64,000 nucleotides of DNA from the NCBI GenBank assembly GCA_947596085.1, contig CANQEW010000002.1:62001-126000 (forward strand). The letters run 5' to 3'. The translations under genes were made by a program, and so were the position numbers. The notes beneath the pieces are model-generated. The model searched no databases. It was not told the DNA's origin and saw only the letters and a list, made by a program, of their open reading frames with translations. Every line of letters starts with the position of its first letter. The stretch's first letter is position 1. Source of the DNA: an uncultured Clostridia bacterium (lineage in GTDB: Bacteria; Bacillota; Clostridia; Christensenellales; Aristaeellaceae). This document shows, in pieces, positions 25,301 through 36,455 of the stretch.

Positions 25301-26011
25301 TCATTTTCCCCACTCATCCCAGGCCATCAGCATGGTCTTATCGGAGATTTCCAAGCCCATTTTTCGCTGTAGATTGAAGGAGATTTGATTGTCCTCCTCC
25401 ACCTGGCAATAGGGGATGCGGCCGGTATTCAGACAGAAGCGCAGGATGTGCGCCTCCAGCGCCGCGCCGTAGCCCCTGCCGCGCTGCTCGGGAAACACCT
25501 CCAGCAGGCCGAAGCAGCCCTCGGGATGCAGGCCCGCGAAGCCCACATCCGCGCCGTCAATGGTGCGCGCGAAGAACAGCTCTCCCGCGTCGCGGCGGCG
25601 GCGCAGCTCGGCGGGGCTGTCCATATCGTACGCGGCGAGGATGCGCGAGAACGCTTGGTCGTCCGGAACCTCGATGGCGAGCCGGGGGTCGGGCGCGGGC
25701 GGTTCTCCATGCAGATAGGCCGCCTGGCGGCAACGCATGGCGTTTTTCAGTTCGAAGCGCTCAATGGCCGGGGCGAGGGCCGCGTCGCAGAGCAGAATGA
25801 AGTTCACGGGCCGCTCTCGCTCCACGCCGTCCAGCAGATTCCGCGCCGCCGCGACGTCCGTGGCGGACAGCAGCAGAAGCTTCCCCGGACGGTCGTAGAC
25901 CAGTATCCCGTGCGGAGTTTCGCTCAAGACTTCCGCATGACCCAGGCGCAGCGGTTCGGTGATGCAGACGTGCAGGAGCGGATCGCGCTCGATTTCGTGG
26001 TAGATGAACAT
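25301..26011 (-). CDS. GNAT family N-acetyltransferase
   Basis: 236 residues, cytosolic. The C-terminal half carries the acetyl-CoA-binding signature in EQRGRGYGAALEAH (about 175-188) preceded by GLLEVFPE, then YCQVEEDNQISFNLQRKMGL, a typical beta5-alpha4 region of GNAT enzymes. The N-terminal half (about 1-110) is a less conserved domain of the kind found in two-part GNAT proteins. The acceptor substrate cannot be inferred. It is alone on the minus strand between addB and the lysis-like cassette. Confidence 0.88.
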   Translation of the reverse strand: MFIYHEIERDPLLHVCITEPLRLGHAEVLSETPHGILVYDRPGKLLLLSATDVAAARNLLDGVERERPVNFILLCDAALAPAIERFELKNAMRCRQAAYLHGEPPAPDPRLAIEVPDDQAFSRILAAYDMDSPAELRRRRDAGELFFARTIDGADVGFAGLHPEGCFGLLEVFPEQRGRGYGAALEAHILRFCLNTGRIPYCQVEEDNQISFNLQRKMGLEISDKTMLMAWDEWGK

Positions 26012-26141
26012 ATTTGACCTCCCATCAAAACGCGTACAGTATAGCGCGATTTCGGCGCTTTTTCAAGAATATCGTCACTTTTTTTCACCCGGGGAATAGT
26101 ATGAACCGCGGGCATGTGCCCGGATGAAAGGGAGGCATTGC

Positions 26142-27161
26142 ATGGCAAAGCGAATTCCCGCGGCGGATTTTGTCGCTTTTTTGAAGCGGCGTCTGGCCGC
26201 GAAGGACGGATATATCTTCGGCGCGGTGGGCCAGGATCCGAAGAAGATGTCGGACTGGTACTTCAGCGGACAGTACGGCGGCGCGCAGTTGAAGCGGGCG
26301 CTCTACTGGCGGACGCACGCGCCGCGCGTGTGGGACTGCAACGGTCTGGCGGAGGGCTACTACAAGGACGTGACGGGCGTGGACATCAACGCCCGGGCCC
26401 GGGATAACTACGATTCCTGGTGCGATCCCCGGGGCGAGGGGACGATCCCTGCGAACTTCCGCGCGCCGGGCGCGGCGGTGTTCAAGCGTTCCAGCTATAT
26501 TCACCACGTGGGCTTTCTGACGGAGCCGGTGGACGCGGATCGTCCCGGCGGCGATTGGTACGTGATCGAGGCCCGGGGCGTGATGACCGGCGTGATCCGC
26601 TCGCGGCTCTCCGAAAATGATTGGAATTGCTGGGGACTGATGACGAAGTATTTCGACTACGGCAAGATGGACGCGCAGACCGCCGCGCCCGAACCGGAGA
26701 TGGCGCTGGGCGGCCGCCCGCTCAAGCGCGGCGCGCGGGGCGAGGACGTGCGGAAACTGCAGGAGACGCTGCTCTCCCTGGATTACGATCTTTCCCGCTA
26801 CGGCGCGGACGGCCAGTACGGCGCGGAGACCGAAGCCGCGGTTAAGCGCTTGCAGGCGAGCCAGGAGTTGGCAGTGGATGGAATTTACGGCGAGGACACG
26901 CACGCCGCGCTGATGGCCCTGCTCGAGCGCGAGGAAGCCCCGGGCGAAGGGAAGGAGGACGCGCCCGTGACGCGCGTGCGCGTGACGGCGGAGACGTCAG
27001 CCTACGTGCGCAGCGGCCCGGGAACGATCTATTCGATCCAAACCGTCGCACGCCGGGGCGCGGTGTTCGATTCTCCAGCGGCCGCCGATAACGGCTGGCG
27101 CTGCGCTTCGGTCAACGGCCGGCTGGGCTGGATCAGCCCAAAGATGTGCGAGGTGATTTGA
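26142..27161 (+). CDS. NlpC/P60-like endolysin with peptidoglycan-binding and SH3 domains
   Basis: 339 residues from ATG 26142, seven bases after AAAGGGAGG. There is no signal peptide, as in phage endolysins that leave the cell through a holin. Residues 1-170 look like an NlpC/P60-type peptidase: WDCNGLAEG (nucleophile Cys66, with N-G-L in place of the usual S-G-L) and IHHVGFL (His121/122). Residues about 190-260 form a peptidoglycan-binding-1 domain, with DGQYGAETEAAVKRLQ. Residues about 275-339 form a bacterial SH3 domain, with YVRSGPGT. It would cleave stem-peptide bonds in peptidoglycan. It is followed one base later by an XhlA-like gene and then a holin-like gene. Confidence 0.85.
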   Translation: MAKRIPAADFVAFLKRRLAAKDGYIFGAVGQDPKKMSDWYFSGQYGGAQLKRALYWRTHAPRVWDCNGLAEGYYKDVTGVDINARARDNYDSWCDPRGEGTIPANFRAPGAAVFKRSSYIHHVGFLTEPVDADRPGGDWYVIEARGVMTGVIRSRLSENDWNCWGLMTKYFDYGKMDAQTAAPEPEMALGGRPLKRGARGEDVRKLQETLLSLDYDLSRYGADGQYGAETEAAVKRLQASQELAVDGIYGEDTHAALMALLEREEAPGEGKEDAPVTRVRVTAETSAYVRSGPGTIYSIQTVARRGAVFDSPAAADNGWRCASVNGRLGWISPKMCEVI

Positions 27162-27162
27162 A

Positions 27163-27507
27163 ATGGATGAGTGGAACGCGGGCCTGCAGGCGCAGATCTC
27201 CCAGCTGTCCGAGCGCGTCGCGGAGAATCGCAGCGACACCCGCGCGCTCTATCGCCGCGTGGAGGCACTGGAGGAGGGGAACAAGCGGCTCAACGGCGCG
27301 CTGCTCACGCTGCAGCGCCAGGGCGGCGCGATCGAGGGCATCCGAGAGAACGCCGACAAGCTGGCGAGCAGCCTGTCCAGCGTATCCGGCCGGGTGTCCG
27401 AGATCGAAAAAGAACCCGGCGAACGATGGAAAAAAATCGGCTTCGAGCTCATCAAATATATCGTGCTGGCCGCGGCCGGCGCGGCCATAGGGTTTTTGAT
27501 GAAGTGA
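27163..27507 (+). CDS. XhlA-like coiled-coil protein with C-terminal membrane anchor
   Basis: 114 residues. Residues 5-80 are heptad-rich coiled coil (LSERVAENRSDTRALYRRVE continuing onward), and a single C-terminal membrane helix (about 96-112) ends in LMK. This is the layout of the phage hemolysin XhlA family, which works with a holin and an endolysin in lysis (as in Bacillus PBSX). Its start lies one base after the endolysin stop. The call rests on architecture and gene order, as coiled-coil sequence alone is not diagnostic. Confidence 0.7.
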   Translation: MDEWNAGLQAQISQLSERVAENRSDTRALYRRVEALEEGNKRLNGALLTLQRQGGAIEGIRENADKLASSLSSVSGRVSEIEKEPGERWKKIGFELIKYIVLAAAGAAIGFLMK

Positions 27508-27516
27508 GGTGAGCCA

Positions 27517-27819
27517 ATGGAACTGTTCGATTGGGGCCTGCTGGGAAGCTACGCGGGCTCGGTGCTCGCGGTGGGCGTGTTGACGCAGATCACGAAGGGG
27601 ATTCCCGGCGTGAGCCGCATTCCGACGCAGCTGTGGAGCTATCTGCTGGCGCTCGTCACGCTGCTGGCGGCGATGCTCTTCGGTCCGGGCTTCACGCCGC
27701 AGGGCGCGGTGCTGGCGCTGGTGAACGCGGCGCTGGTGTCCCTGTCCGCCAACGGCAGCTATGCCGCCGTGAACCGCATCAAAGGCGGGCTGAAGGACTC
27801 CGCCGCGGACGAAGTTTGA
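27517..27819 (+). CDS. Small holin-like membrane protein
   Basis: 100 residues with three hydrophobic segments (about 9-28, 42-60 and 66-84) and a charged C-terminal tail, KGGLKDSAADEV. Size, topology and position after an endolysin and an XhlA-like gene suggest a holin that releases the endolysin, or a permeabilising channel of the TcdE kind. No sequence motif proves this. GGTGAG precedes the start, and a hairpin at 27863-27889 follows. Confidence 0.65.
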   Translation: MELFDWGLLGSYAGSVLAVGVLTQITKGIPGVSRIPTQLWSYLLALVTLLAAMLFGPGFTPQGAVLALVNAALVSLSANGSYAAVNRIKGGLKDSAADEV

Positions 27820-27862
27820 CAGCGCGTGAAAGCGCCGGCGTAAAATCCAAATACGCATGACA

Positions 27863-27889
27863 ATCGGGAGAGCCGCGCGCTCTCCCGAT
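27863..27889 (+). terminator. Hairpin after the lysis-like cassette
   Basis: ATCGGGAGAGC (27863-27873) pairs perfectly with GCTCTCCCGAT (27879-27889) over 5 nt. The tail has few T residues, so termination efficiency is uncertain. Confidence 0.6.
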
Positions 27890-27984
27890 CTATCCAATGT
27901 GAGGTTGAGGTTGTCACACTTTCTGTCATTTTCCCTTCATTCAATGCAAATTTATATAAGGCGCGCGGAGTATGCGCGCGGCTG

Positions 27985-28013
27985 TTGCGTCCCAATCGGA
28001 AGTATGCTACAAT
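27985..28013 (+). promoter_or_regulatory. Promoter upstream of the secreted orphan gene
   Basis: TTGCGT (27985-27990), a 17-nt spacer and TACAAT (28008-28013). It implies an unusually long 5' leader of about 180 bases. Confidence 0.6.
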
Positions 28014-28202
28014 TAAATTACTGGAATGTATCGCCCAATCGAGTGCGAATATGGCGTCCGCGTTTCGATAAAAACTCCGCTTATCAATATCTCCAAAGTG
28101 CCGCTGAGTATGGAATAAGGTCAAGATGAGCGCAGGCTTCGCATGGGGTGATAGAAGAAATGCGGCCTTCGGAACGAGCCGCGATTTGGAAGGAGAAAGA
28201 GA

Positions 28203-29333
28203 ATGAAGAAAAAGCTTTCATGGATTGCCGCGACATGCTTCCTGCTGTTTTCGATCTGCAATATGATTCCAATTGACGCGCTCGCATCATCGGACGGCGT
28301 TATCGAAGACGCGGCGGCACAGCCTTCGAATTTTGACAGGCTGCTGGAGGCGCCGGTCGGAGTGAAAGTGCAGACAGGAATCATGGGGCTATGCGATGAT
28401 AACTGGTATAAATTCGACGAGGATGACGAAAACATTTATCTGTTGTATGGTGGCTATTATAAAACGGAGTGGCTCTATGGCGGCGTCACCGAGGAAGAAC
28501 GACGGGAGACTGATTTGACGGTGTGGGGAGACTATGAAATATCCGCTTCGGAAGTTGGCAATGGTACCGATATTGTCAATTATCTGTTGGATGAAAGCAA
28601 GTGGAGTTATCTGAAGTGGCAGTTCTCCTCGGAATATCCGCTCAGAACGATTACGGTGACGGGCGCTCCAACCAAGGAGCAAGTGGAGCGAGTCATTAAG
28701 GAATATCCTACCGTGGCACGTGATCTACTGTGTCCACGTGAGTATGATCCATATGAGTATAATTTCGCGCGAGGCTATTGGCTTGCTACGGAGGATGACA
28801 GTTTTCATGTCTATATACATAATAACATAGCTTTGGGTAAGGGCGTAGAGAGCAGCTGGTGTCGGAATGCGGAGTCGATTCGCCCATTGGTGGCGATTTC
28901 GAAGCGCCAGAGGGAAAAGACGGAGCAGGAGCGCTTGGATGAAAAACTGTATCAGGAGCAGAAAGAAGAGGATGCGCGGATGCGCGAGGCGGAGGGCGAA
29001 GCCAACGATTATGAGAGCGGCGGCAGTGTGATTCAAGCGAACGGCCATACGCTCAAATTCGGAGTATACAGCTTCAGCGGCGCGGATGGCGCTGTCGAAA
29101 GTTATGAGATACGTGAAGATGGAACCTGTTCCTATTCAAGTTCCGAGTTCAACGGGAATGGAACCTTCCAAATAGAAGCCCTCGATGATGATATGACCGA
29201 ATGGACTGGAGAAATGCAGTTGGTTGTATATTTCGATGGCGCCGATGGCGGCGGCCGGGATTGGCTGGACATTCCTGAGGATAACGTGCTGGAGAACTGG
29301 ATGGGGAACCAATATGCGTACACCGGGGATTGA
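28203..29333 (+). CDS. Secreted protein of unknown function, DUF6273-like segment
   Basis: 376 residues preceded by AAGGAG. A signal peptide covers about 1-28, ending A-L-A-S. Residues about 190-235 (RGYWLATEDDSFHVYIHNN, then SIRPLVAISK) resemble the YWLR...GVRPA pattern of DUF6273-type surface modules. An acidic helical stretch follows (about 238-275), then a C-terminal beta-rich domain from about 280 with repeated Y/F/S strands. Codon use is more AT-rich than the neighbours, with many ATA, TAT and AAT codons, suggesting later acquisition. The mature protein is acidic and keeps three cysteines. I recognise no enzymatic motif. Confidence 0.7.
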   Translation: MKKKLSWIAATCFLLFSICNMIPIDALASSDGVIEDAAAQPSNFDRLLEAPVGVKVQTGIMGLCDDNWYKFDEDDENIYLLYGGYYKTEWLYGGVTEEERRETDLTVWGDYEISASEVGNGTDIVNYLLDESKWSYLKWQFSSEYPLRTITVTGAPTKEQVERVIKEYPTVARDLLCPREYDPYEYNFARGYWLATEDDSFHVYIHNNIALGKGVESSWCRNAESIRPLVAISKRQREKTEQERLDEKLYQEQKEEDARMREAEGEANDYESGGSVIQANGHTLKFGVYSFSGADGAVESYEIREDGTCSYSSSEFNGNGTFQIEALDDDMTEWTGEMQLVVYFDGADGGGRDWLDIPEDNVLENWMGNQYAYTGD

Positions 29334-29344
29334 GTAAGCAAAAT

Positions 29345-29390
29345 ATCGGGCGGTTCGATGCAAAATCCGCGTCGAACCGCCCGATGTTTT
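29345..29390. terminator. Bidirectional terminator
   Basis: ATCGGGCGGTTCGA (29345-29358) pairs perfectly with TCGAACCGCCCGAT (29372-29385), followed on the plus strand by GTTTT. It serves the secreted orphan (plus) and the convergent aminotransferase (minus). Confidence 0.82.
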
Positions 29391-29409
29391 GGGCAGAAAT
29401 ATCTTCCCT

Positions 29410-30609
29410 TTAGTCCAGAGCGTTCACGAAGCAGCCGATCCGCTTGCAGCCCTCGACGATGTTGCTGCGGCTGGTGGCGTAGCTCAGGCGGGCGAAGTTG
29501 TCGTCGCCGAAGCCCAGGCCCGGAACCACGGCTACGCGCTTTTCGTTGAGCAGCAGCTCCGCGAACTTCGTCGATCCGTCGATCACCTGGCCCTTGAAGC
29601 TGCGGCCGATGACCTTGGTCAGGTTCAGCATCATGTAGAACGCGCCCTTCGGGAGCTGCGCGCTCAGGCCGTCGATTTCATTGAGCATGCGGTGCATGAG
29701 CTTGCGGCGCACGTCATATTCCTGAATCATCGACTTGATGTAGGTGTCGCCGCAGGACAGCGCCGTGGCCGCCGCGTACTGGGCGATGGAGTTGGCGTTG
29801 GAGGAGGCGTGGCTCTGGAAGGAAGCCATGGCCTTGATGACCTTCTTCGGGCCGCCCGCGTAGCCGATGCGCCAGCCCGTCATGGCGTAGGACTTCGAAA
29901 CGCCATTGACCACGATGGTCTGGTCCTTGACCGCCTCGCCCAGAGAGGCGATGCATACGTGCTCCTCGTTGTCGTAGATCAGCTTCTCATAGACCTCGTC
30001 GGAGATGATGTAGAAGCCCTTCTCCACGGCCAGATCGGCGATGCCCTGCAGATCCTGACGGGTCCAGATGCAGCCGTTGGGGTTGTTGGGCGAATTCAGG
30101 ATCAGCGCCTTGGTGTGCTCGGTCACGTGGGGCGCGAGCATCTCGGCGGTGACCACGAAGTTGTTCTCCTCACAGCCGTGCACCAGCACCGGCGTGCCGC
30201 CCGCCATGCGCACCATCTCGGGATAGCTCACCCAGCAGGGGGAGGGAATCAGCACCTCGTCGCCGGGATTGACGAGGCAGCTCAGCGCGGTGAAGAGCAC
30301 CTGCTTGGCGCCGTTGGAGACGATGATCTCCGAGGGGTTGTATTCCAGGCCGTTGTCCCGGTAGAACTTTTCGCAGATCTTCGTGCGCAGATCCAGTGTG
30401 CCCACCGCCGGCGTGTAGCGGGTGATGCCCGCGTCGATGGCGAACTTGCCGGCGTCGTTGATGTACTCCGGCGTGCAGAAATCCGGCTCGCCCGCGGCGA
30501 AGGGGATCACGTCCAGGCCCTCGGCGCGGAGCTTCTTGGCCTGCGTATCGACGGCCAGCGTCACCGACGGGGAAATGGAGAGCGCGCGTTCGGACAATGT
30601 AAGCGGCAT
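29410..30609 (-). CDS. Class I/II pyridoxal-phosphate aminotransferase (aspartate aminotransferase-like)
   Basis: 399 residues, fold-type I. It interconverts amino acids and 2-oxo acids in the cytosol, most likely aspartate/oxaloacetate with glutamate/2-oxoglutarate. It has AAGEPDF (about 38-44), ITRYTPAVGTLDLR (62-75), NSPNNPNG (172-179), the SDEVYE segment (203-208) with the cofactor-binding Asp, and the lysine that forms the Schiff base in NGVSKSYAMTGWRIGY (Lys239). Length and motifs fit the AspB/AspC I-gamma subgroup. It is monocistronic; an aromatic or other substrate range cannot be excluded from sequence alone. Confidence 0.93.
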   Translation of the reverse strand: MPLTLSERALSISPSVTLAVDTQAKKLRAEGLDVIPFAAGEPDFCTPEYINDAGKFAIDAGITRYTPAVGTLDLRTKICEKFYRDNGLEYNPSEIIVSNGAKQVLFTALSCLVNPGDEVLIPSPCWVSYPEMVRMAGGTPVLVHGCEENNFVVTAEMLAPHVTEHTKALILNSPNNPNGCIWTRQDLQGIADLAVEKGFYIISDEVYEKLIYDNEEHVCIASLGEAVKDQTIVVNGVSKSYAMTGWRIGYAGGPKKVIKAMASFQSHASSNANSIAQYAAATALSCGDTYIKSMIQEYDVRRKLMHRMLNEIDGLSAQLPKGAFYMMLNLTKVIGRSFKGQVIDGSTKFAELLLNEKRVAVVPGLGFGDDNFARLSYATSRSNIVEGCKRIGCFVNALD

Positions 30610-30820
30610 AGTTTTTTCATATCCTTTCGAGGCAATCGCCTGTGATATATGCTATTTTATTCGAAAACCAGCGCCGCTGTCACGATAGATTCGGTCAATT
30701 CTTGGTTAAGTTTGAATGTGCAAGTTTATGAAACTGCAAATTTCGCGCGGAGAACCGGCAAAGCACCCCGCGAAATGCAGGAATGATTCGCAAAATGAAT
30801 TTCTATCCATTTTGGTGGGT

Positions 30821-30849
30821 TTGCATAAGGGCTAAGGAAGTGTTATAAT
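30821..30849 (+). promoter_or_regulatory. Promoter of the glycogen phosphorylase operon
   Basis: TTGCAT (30821-30826), a 17-nt spacer and TATAAT (30844-30849). The remainder of the 30610-30898 gap shows no further clear element. Confidence 0.8.
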
Positions 30850-30898
30850 AGAAGGGCTTCACTATGGTTTTGATTTATTTTTGGAGGTGTTCAACCCC

Positions 30899-33346
<2,448 letters not shown>

Positions 33347-33347
33347 G

Positions 33348-35189
33348 ATGTATTTCTTTCACGATTCAAGGTCGGAGCAGTACCGCAGCCCCTCCGGCGC
33401 AGCCCCCTGCGCTGGAAAGGTGCGCCTGCGCGTGCTCGCCAACGGATTCAGCAGCGTGACGCTGCGCATCTGGTGGCAGAACGCCGAGTACCGCTGGTAC
33501 ATGCGCCGACTGGAAAACGACATGTACGAGTATGAGATGCAGATGCCCGAGGAGCCGGGCATCGTCTGGTACTTCTTCATCGGCGCGGACGAACACGGTC
33601 AGACCTGGTATCTGGGCAACGCTTGGGACGGCCTCGGCGGCGAGGGCAACGTCACCCGCCACGAGCCGCCGTCGTTCCAGATCACCGTGTACGATCCCGC
33701 CTACAAGACCCCCGCGTGGATGCGCGAGGGCGTGATGATGCAGATCATGGTGGACCGCTTCGCCAACGCGGGCGGCACCGACGTGAAGAACCTGCCCGCG
33801 GGTTCCTACTACCACGCCCGCTGGGACGAGGACCCCGCGCTGGTCATCAACGACCGCTTCGGCTACAACAGTTGCAACGATTTCTTCGGCGGCAATCTGA
33901 AGGGCATACAGGAGAAGCTGGACTACATCGCCTCGCTGGGCGTGACGGCATTGTACTTGAACCCCATCTTTGAGGCCCACAGCAACCACAAGTACGATAC
34001 CGGCGACTATCTGAAGATCGACCCATCCTTCGGAACAGAAGAGGACTTCAAGGCGCTCTGCGCGGCGGCGAAGGAGCGGGGCATCCGCATCGTGCTGGAC
34101 GGCGTGTTCTCCCACACGGGTTCGGACAGCCGCTACTTTGACCGCTACGGCACCTACGGCGGGAAGGGCGCGTACTCCGACCCTAAGAGCCCCTACTACC
34201 CCTGGTACAACTTCGAAAAGTGGCCGGAGGAATACAAGTGCTGGTGGGACTTTAACACCCTGCCCAACGTGAACGAGGAGCATCCCAGCTATCGCAAGTT
34301 CATCATCGACGGCCGCAACAGCGTGATCGCCCACTGGATTCGCGCGGGCGCGGGCGGCTGGCGGCTGGACGTGGCCGACGAGCTGCCGATGGACTTCATC
34401 CGCGCCATTCGCAAGCGCGAAAAGAAGCTCGATCCCGAGGCCGCGCTGATCGGCGAAGTCTGGGAGGACCCGAGCAACAAGGTGGCCTACGACGAGCTGC
34501 GCTGCTACTGCGCGGGCGACACGCTGGACGCCACGATGAACTATCCGTTGCGCGAGGCGGTGCTGGCGTTCATGAACTGCCAGATCAACGCTCACGACTT
34601 CGTGCGCCGCGTGTCCTCCATGGAGGAGAACCAGCCCAAGGTGTTCTTCTATTCCCAGATGAACCTGCTGGGCAGCCACGACCGGCCGCGCGCGCTGACG
34701 GTGCTGGCGGACGTGGGCAACATGGAACCCGACCGCAAGTACCGCTATCCCATCGAGCTGCGGCCCGAGCACTACGCGCTGGGCAAGCGGCGGTTGATCG
34801 CCGCATGGAACCTGATTTGCGCACTACCGGGCATGCCCTGCGTCTACTACGGCGACGAGGCCGGGCTCTACGGCATATCGGATCCCTACTGCCGCGGCAC
34901 TTACCCGTGGGGCAGGGAGGACGCGGAGCTGGTCGAGGCCTTCCGCGAGGCGATCGTCCGCCGCAAGGCTTCCCGGGCGCTCAAGACCGGCACCATGAAG
35001 CTGGTGGCGCTGGGCCGGGACGTGGTGATCGTCGAGCGCGCCATCGAGGGCGGCCGGGACGTATTCGGCGCGAAGGCCGAGGACGAGACGCGCGCCATCG
35101 CGGTCAACCGCGCGAGCGAAGCCCACTGGGTGGAGTACGGCGGCGCGACCATCGAAGTGCCGCCCCAGTCAGCGCTGGTGCTGCAATGA
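33348..35189 (+). CDS. GH13 alpha-amylase family enzyme (neopullulanase/cyclomaltodextrinase-like)
   Basis: 613 residues. An N-terminal beta-sandwich domain (about 1-115) is followed by the catalytic barrel with GH13 motifs: VLDGVFSHTG (region I, about 249-258), GGWRLDVADE (nucleophile Asp341), LIGEVWED (acid/base Glu370) and LLGSHDRPR (Asp445). A MPCVYYGDEAGL segment follows. There is no signal peptide, so it acts in the cytosol on maltodextrins or cyclodextrins, supplying or trimming chains for the phosphorylase one base upstream. No ribosome binding site is visible before the ATG, so translation is probably coupled to glgP. Subfamily-level specificity is uncertain. Confidence 0.92.
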   Translation: MYFFHDSRSEQYRSPSGAAPCAGKVRLRVLANGFSSVTLRIWWQNAEYRWYMRRLENDMYEYEMQMPEEPGIVWYFFIGADEHGQTWYLGNAWDGLGGEGNVTRHEPPSFQITVYDPAYKTPAWMREGVMMQIMVDRFANAGGTDVKNLPAGSYYHARWDEDPALVINDRFGYNSCNDFFGGNLKGIQEKLDYIASLGVTALYLNPIFEAHSNHKYDTGDYLKIDPSFGTEEDFKALCAAAKERGIRIVLDGVFSHTGSDSRYFDRYGTYGGKGAYSDPKSPYYPWYNFEKWPEEYKCWWDFNTLPNVNEEHPSYRKFIIDGRNSVIAHWIRAGAGGWRLDVADELPMDFIRAIRKREKKLDPEAALIGEVWEDPSNKVAYDELRCYCAGDTLDATMNYPLREAVLAFMNCQINAHDFVRRVSSMEENQPKVFFYSQMNLLGSHDRPRALTVLADVGNMEPDRKYRYPIELRPEHYALGKRRLIAAWNLICALPGMPCVYYGDEAGLYGISDPYCRGTYPWGREDAELVEAFREAIVRRKASRALKTGTMKLVALGRDVVIVERAIEGGRDVFGAKAEDETRAIAVNRASEAHWVEYGGATIEVPPQSALVLQ

Positions 35190-35224
35190 GCGCAAGCGCG
35201 CCTACGATTTGAAAGGTGAAACAT

Positions 35225-35262
35225 AGAGCGCGCCGCGCGGATTTCTCCGCGCGGCGCGCTCT
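35225..35262. terminator. Bidirectional terminator between GH13 and serA
   Basis: AGAGCGCGCCGCGCGG (35225-35240) pairs perfectly with CCGCGCGGCGCGCTCT (35247-35262), a 16-bp stem with an ATTTCT loop. Flanking T tracts are short, but the stem is very stable. Confidence 0.75.
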
Positions 35263-35282
35263 GCGTATATGCCGGCGCGTCG

Positions 35283-36452
35283 TCAGGGCATCAACAGCCG
35301 CGCCCGGTACATGGTGTCCAGCCTGCTCAGCTTTTCCACCAGCCGCTGGCTGGGGGCGTGGCCCACATCCACCACGGTGTAGGCGTAGCCGCCGCGGGAG
35401 ACGTTGATCATGTTCTCGATGTTGAGCGCCTCTTCGCTCAACACCTTCGTGATCGAACCGATGACGTTCGGCACGTTCTGATGCAGAAGTGCGATGCGCG
35501 GCACCGAGAGCCGCCCCAGTTTGCAGTTCGGGTAGTTCACCGAGTTTACGATGGAGCCATAGCGAATGTAATCGTTCACCTGCTGTGCCACCATGCGCAC
35601 GCAGTTGTCCTCGCTCTCAGGTGTGGACGCGCCCAGATGCGGGGTCAGAATCGCGCCCTTCTGGCCGATCAGCGCCGCGCAGGGGAAGTCGGTCACGTAC
35701 ACGCGCAGCGCGTCCGCGTCCAGCGCCGCCTTGACCGCCTCCAGATTGACCAGTCCGTCGCGGGCGAAGTTCAGGAGCGCCGCCCCCGGCTTCATTTTCG
35801 CGAGCGCCGCCGCGTCGATCAGGTCGCGCGTGGAATCCATCAGCGGCACGTGTACGGTGATGTAGTCGGAGCGTGAGAGCAGCTCGTCCAGCTCGGCGCT
35901 GTGCTCCACCGCGCGGGAGAGCTTCCAGGCGTGTTCGATGGAGATGAAGGGGTCGTAGCCCAGCACGTTCATGCCCAGTGCCACGGCGGCGTTGGCCACC
36001 TGCACGCCGATCGCGCCCAGGCCCACCACGCCCAGCGTCTTGCCGGCGAGCTCCGGGCCGACGAACTGCTTCTTGCCGGCCTCCACCTGCTTTTCGACGC
36101 TCACCTCGCCGTCGGAGAGCCCCCGGCACCACTCGATGCCCTCGGCGATCTTGCGGCTGGCCAGCAGCATGCCGGCGATCACCAGTTCCTTGACCGCGTT
36201 GGCGTTCGCACCGGGGCTGTTGAAAGCCACGATTCCAGCCTTCGCGAAGTCGTCCAGCGGCAGGTTGTTTACGCCCGCGCCCGCGCGCGCCACGCAGAGC
36301 AGGTTCTCCTCCGCCGCGTAGCCGTGCATGTCGGCGCTGCGAACGAGAATCGCGTCGGGGTGTTCAATGTCCGCGTCCACCGCGTACTCGCTCGCGGGCA
36401 GGATGTCCTTGTAGACCGGGGAGATGGAATTCAGCGTTTTGATAATATACAT
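35283..36452 (-). CDS. serA: D-3-phosphoglycerate dehydrogenase, short ACT form
   Basis: 389 residues. It oxidises 3-phosphoglycerate with NAD+ in the first step of serine synthesis. The Rossmann motif GVVGLGAIGVQVANAA (about 140-155), the ARAGAGVNN substrate-site segment, and the catalytic LTPHLGASTPESE region with His are all present. The substrate-binding loop is FNSPGANANAVKEL. A C-terminal ACT-like domain (about 318-389) is present without the allosteric-substrate-binding domain of longer forms. It lies three bases after serC in a minus-strand serCA operon. serB is not in the window. Confidence 0.95.
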   Translation of the reverse strand: MYIIKTLNSISPVYKDILPASEYAVDADIEHPDAILVRSADMHGYAAEENLLCVARAGAGVNNLPLDDFAKAGIVAFNSPGANANAVKELVIAGMLLASRKIAEGIEWCRGLSDGEVSVEKQVEAGKKQFVGPELAGKTLGVVGLGAIGVQVANAAVALGMNVLGYDPFISIEHAWKLSRAVEHSAELDELLSRSDYITVHVPLMDSTRDLIDAAALAKMKPGAALLNFARDGLVNLEAVKAALDADALRVYVTDFPCAALIGQKGAILTPHLGASTPESEDNCVRMVAQQVNDYIRYGSIVNSVNYPNCKLGRLSVPRIALLHQNVPNVIGSITKVLSEEALNIENMINVSRGGYAYTVVDVGHAPSQRLVEKLSRLDTMYRARLLMP

Positions 36453-36455
36453 GGT

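Larger units (their letters stand above)
27820..28202. other. 383-base gap: terminator, promoter and long leader
   Basis: No convincing coding sequence. After the hairpin at 27863-27889 the DNA becomes AT-richer than its surroundings. A small GCGCGC (27961-27966)/GCGCGC (27974-27979) hairpin is present, then the promoter at 27985-28013. About 180 bases of leader separate that promoter from the next start codon. I see no recognisable riboswitch fold. Confidence 0.6.
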
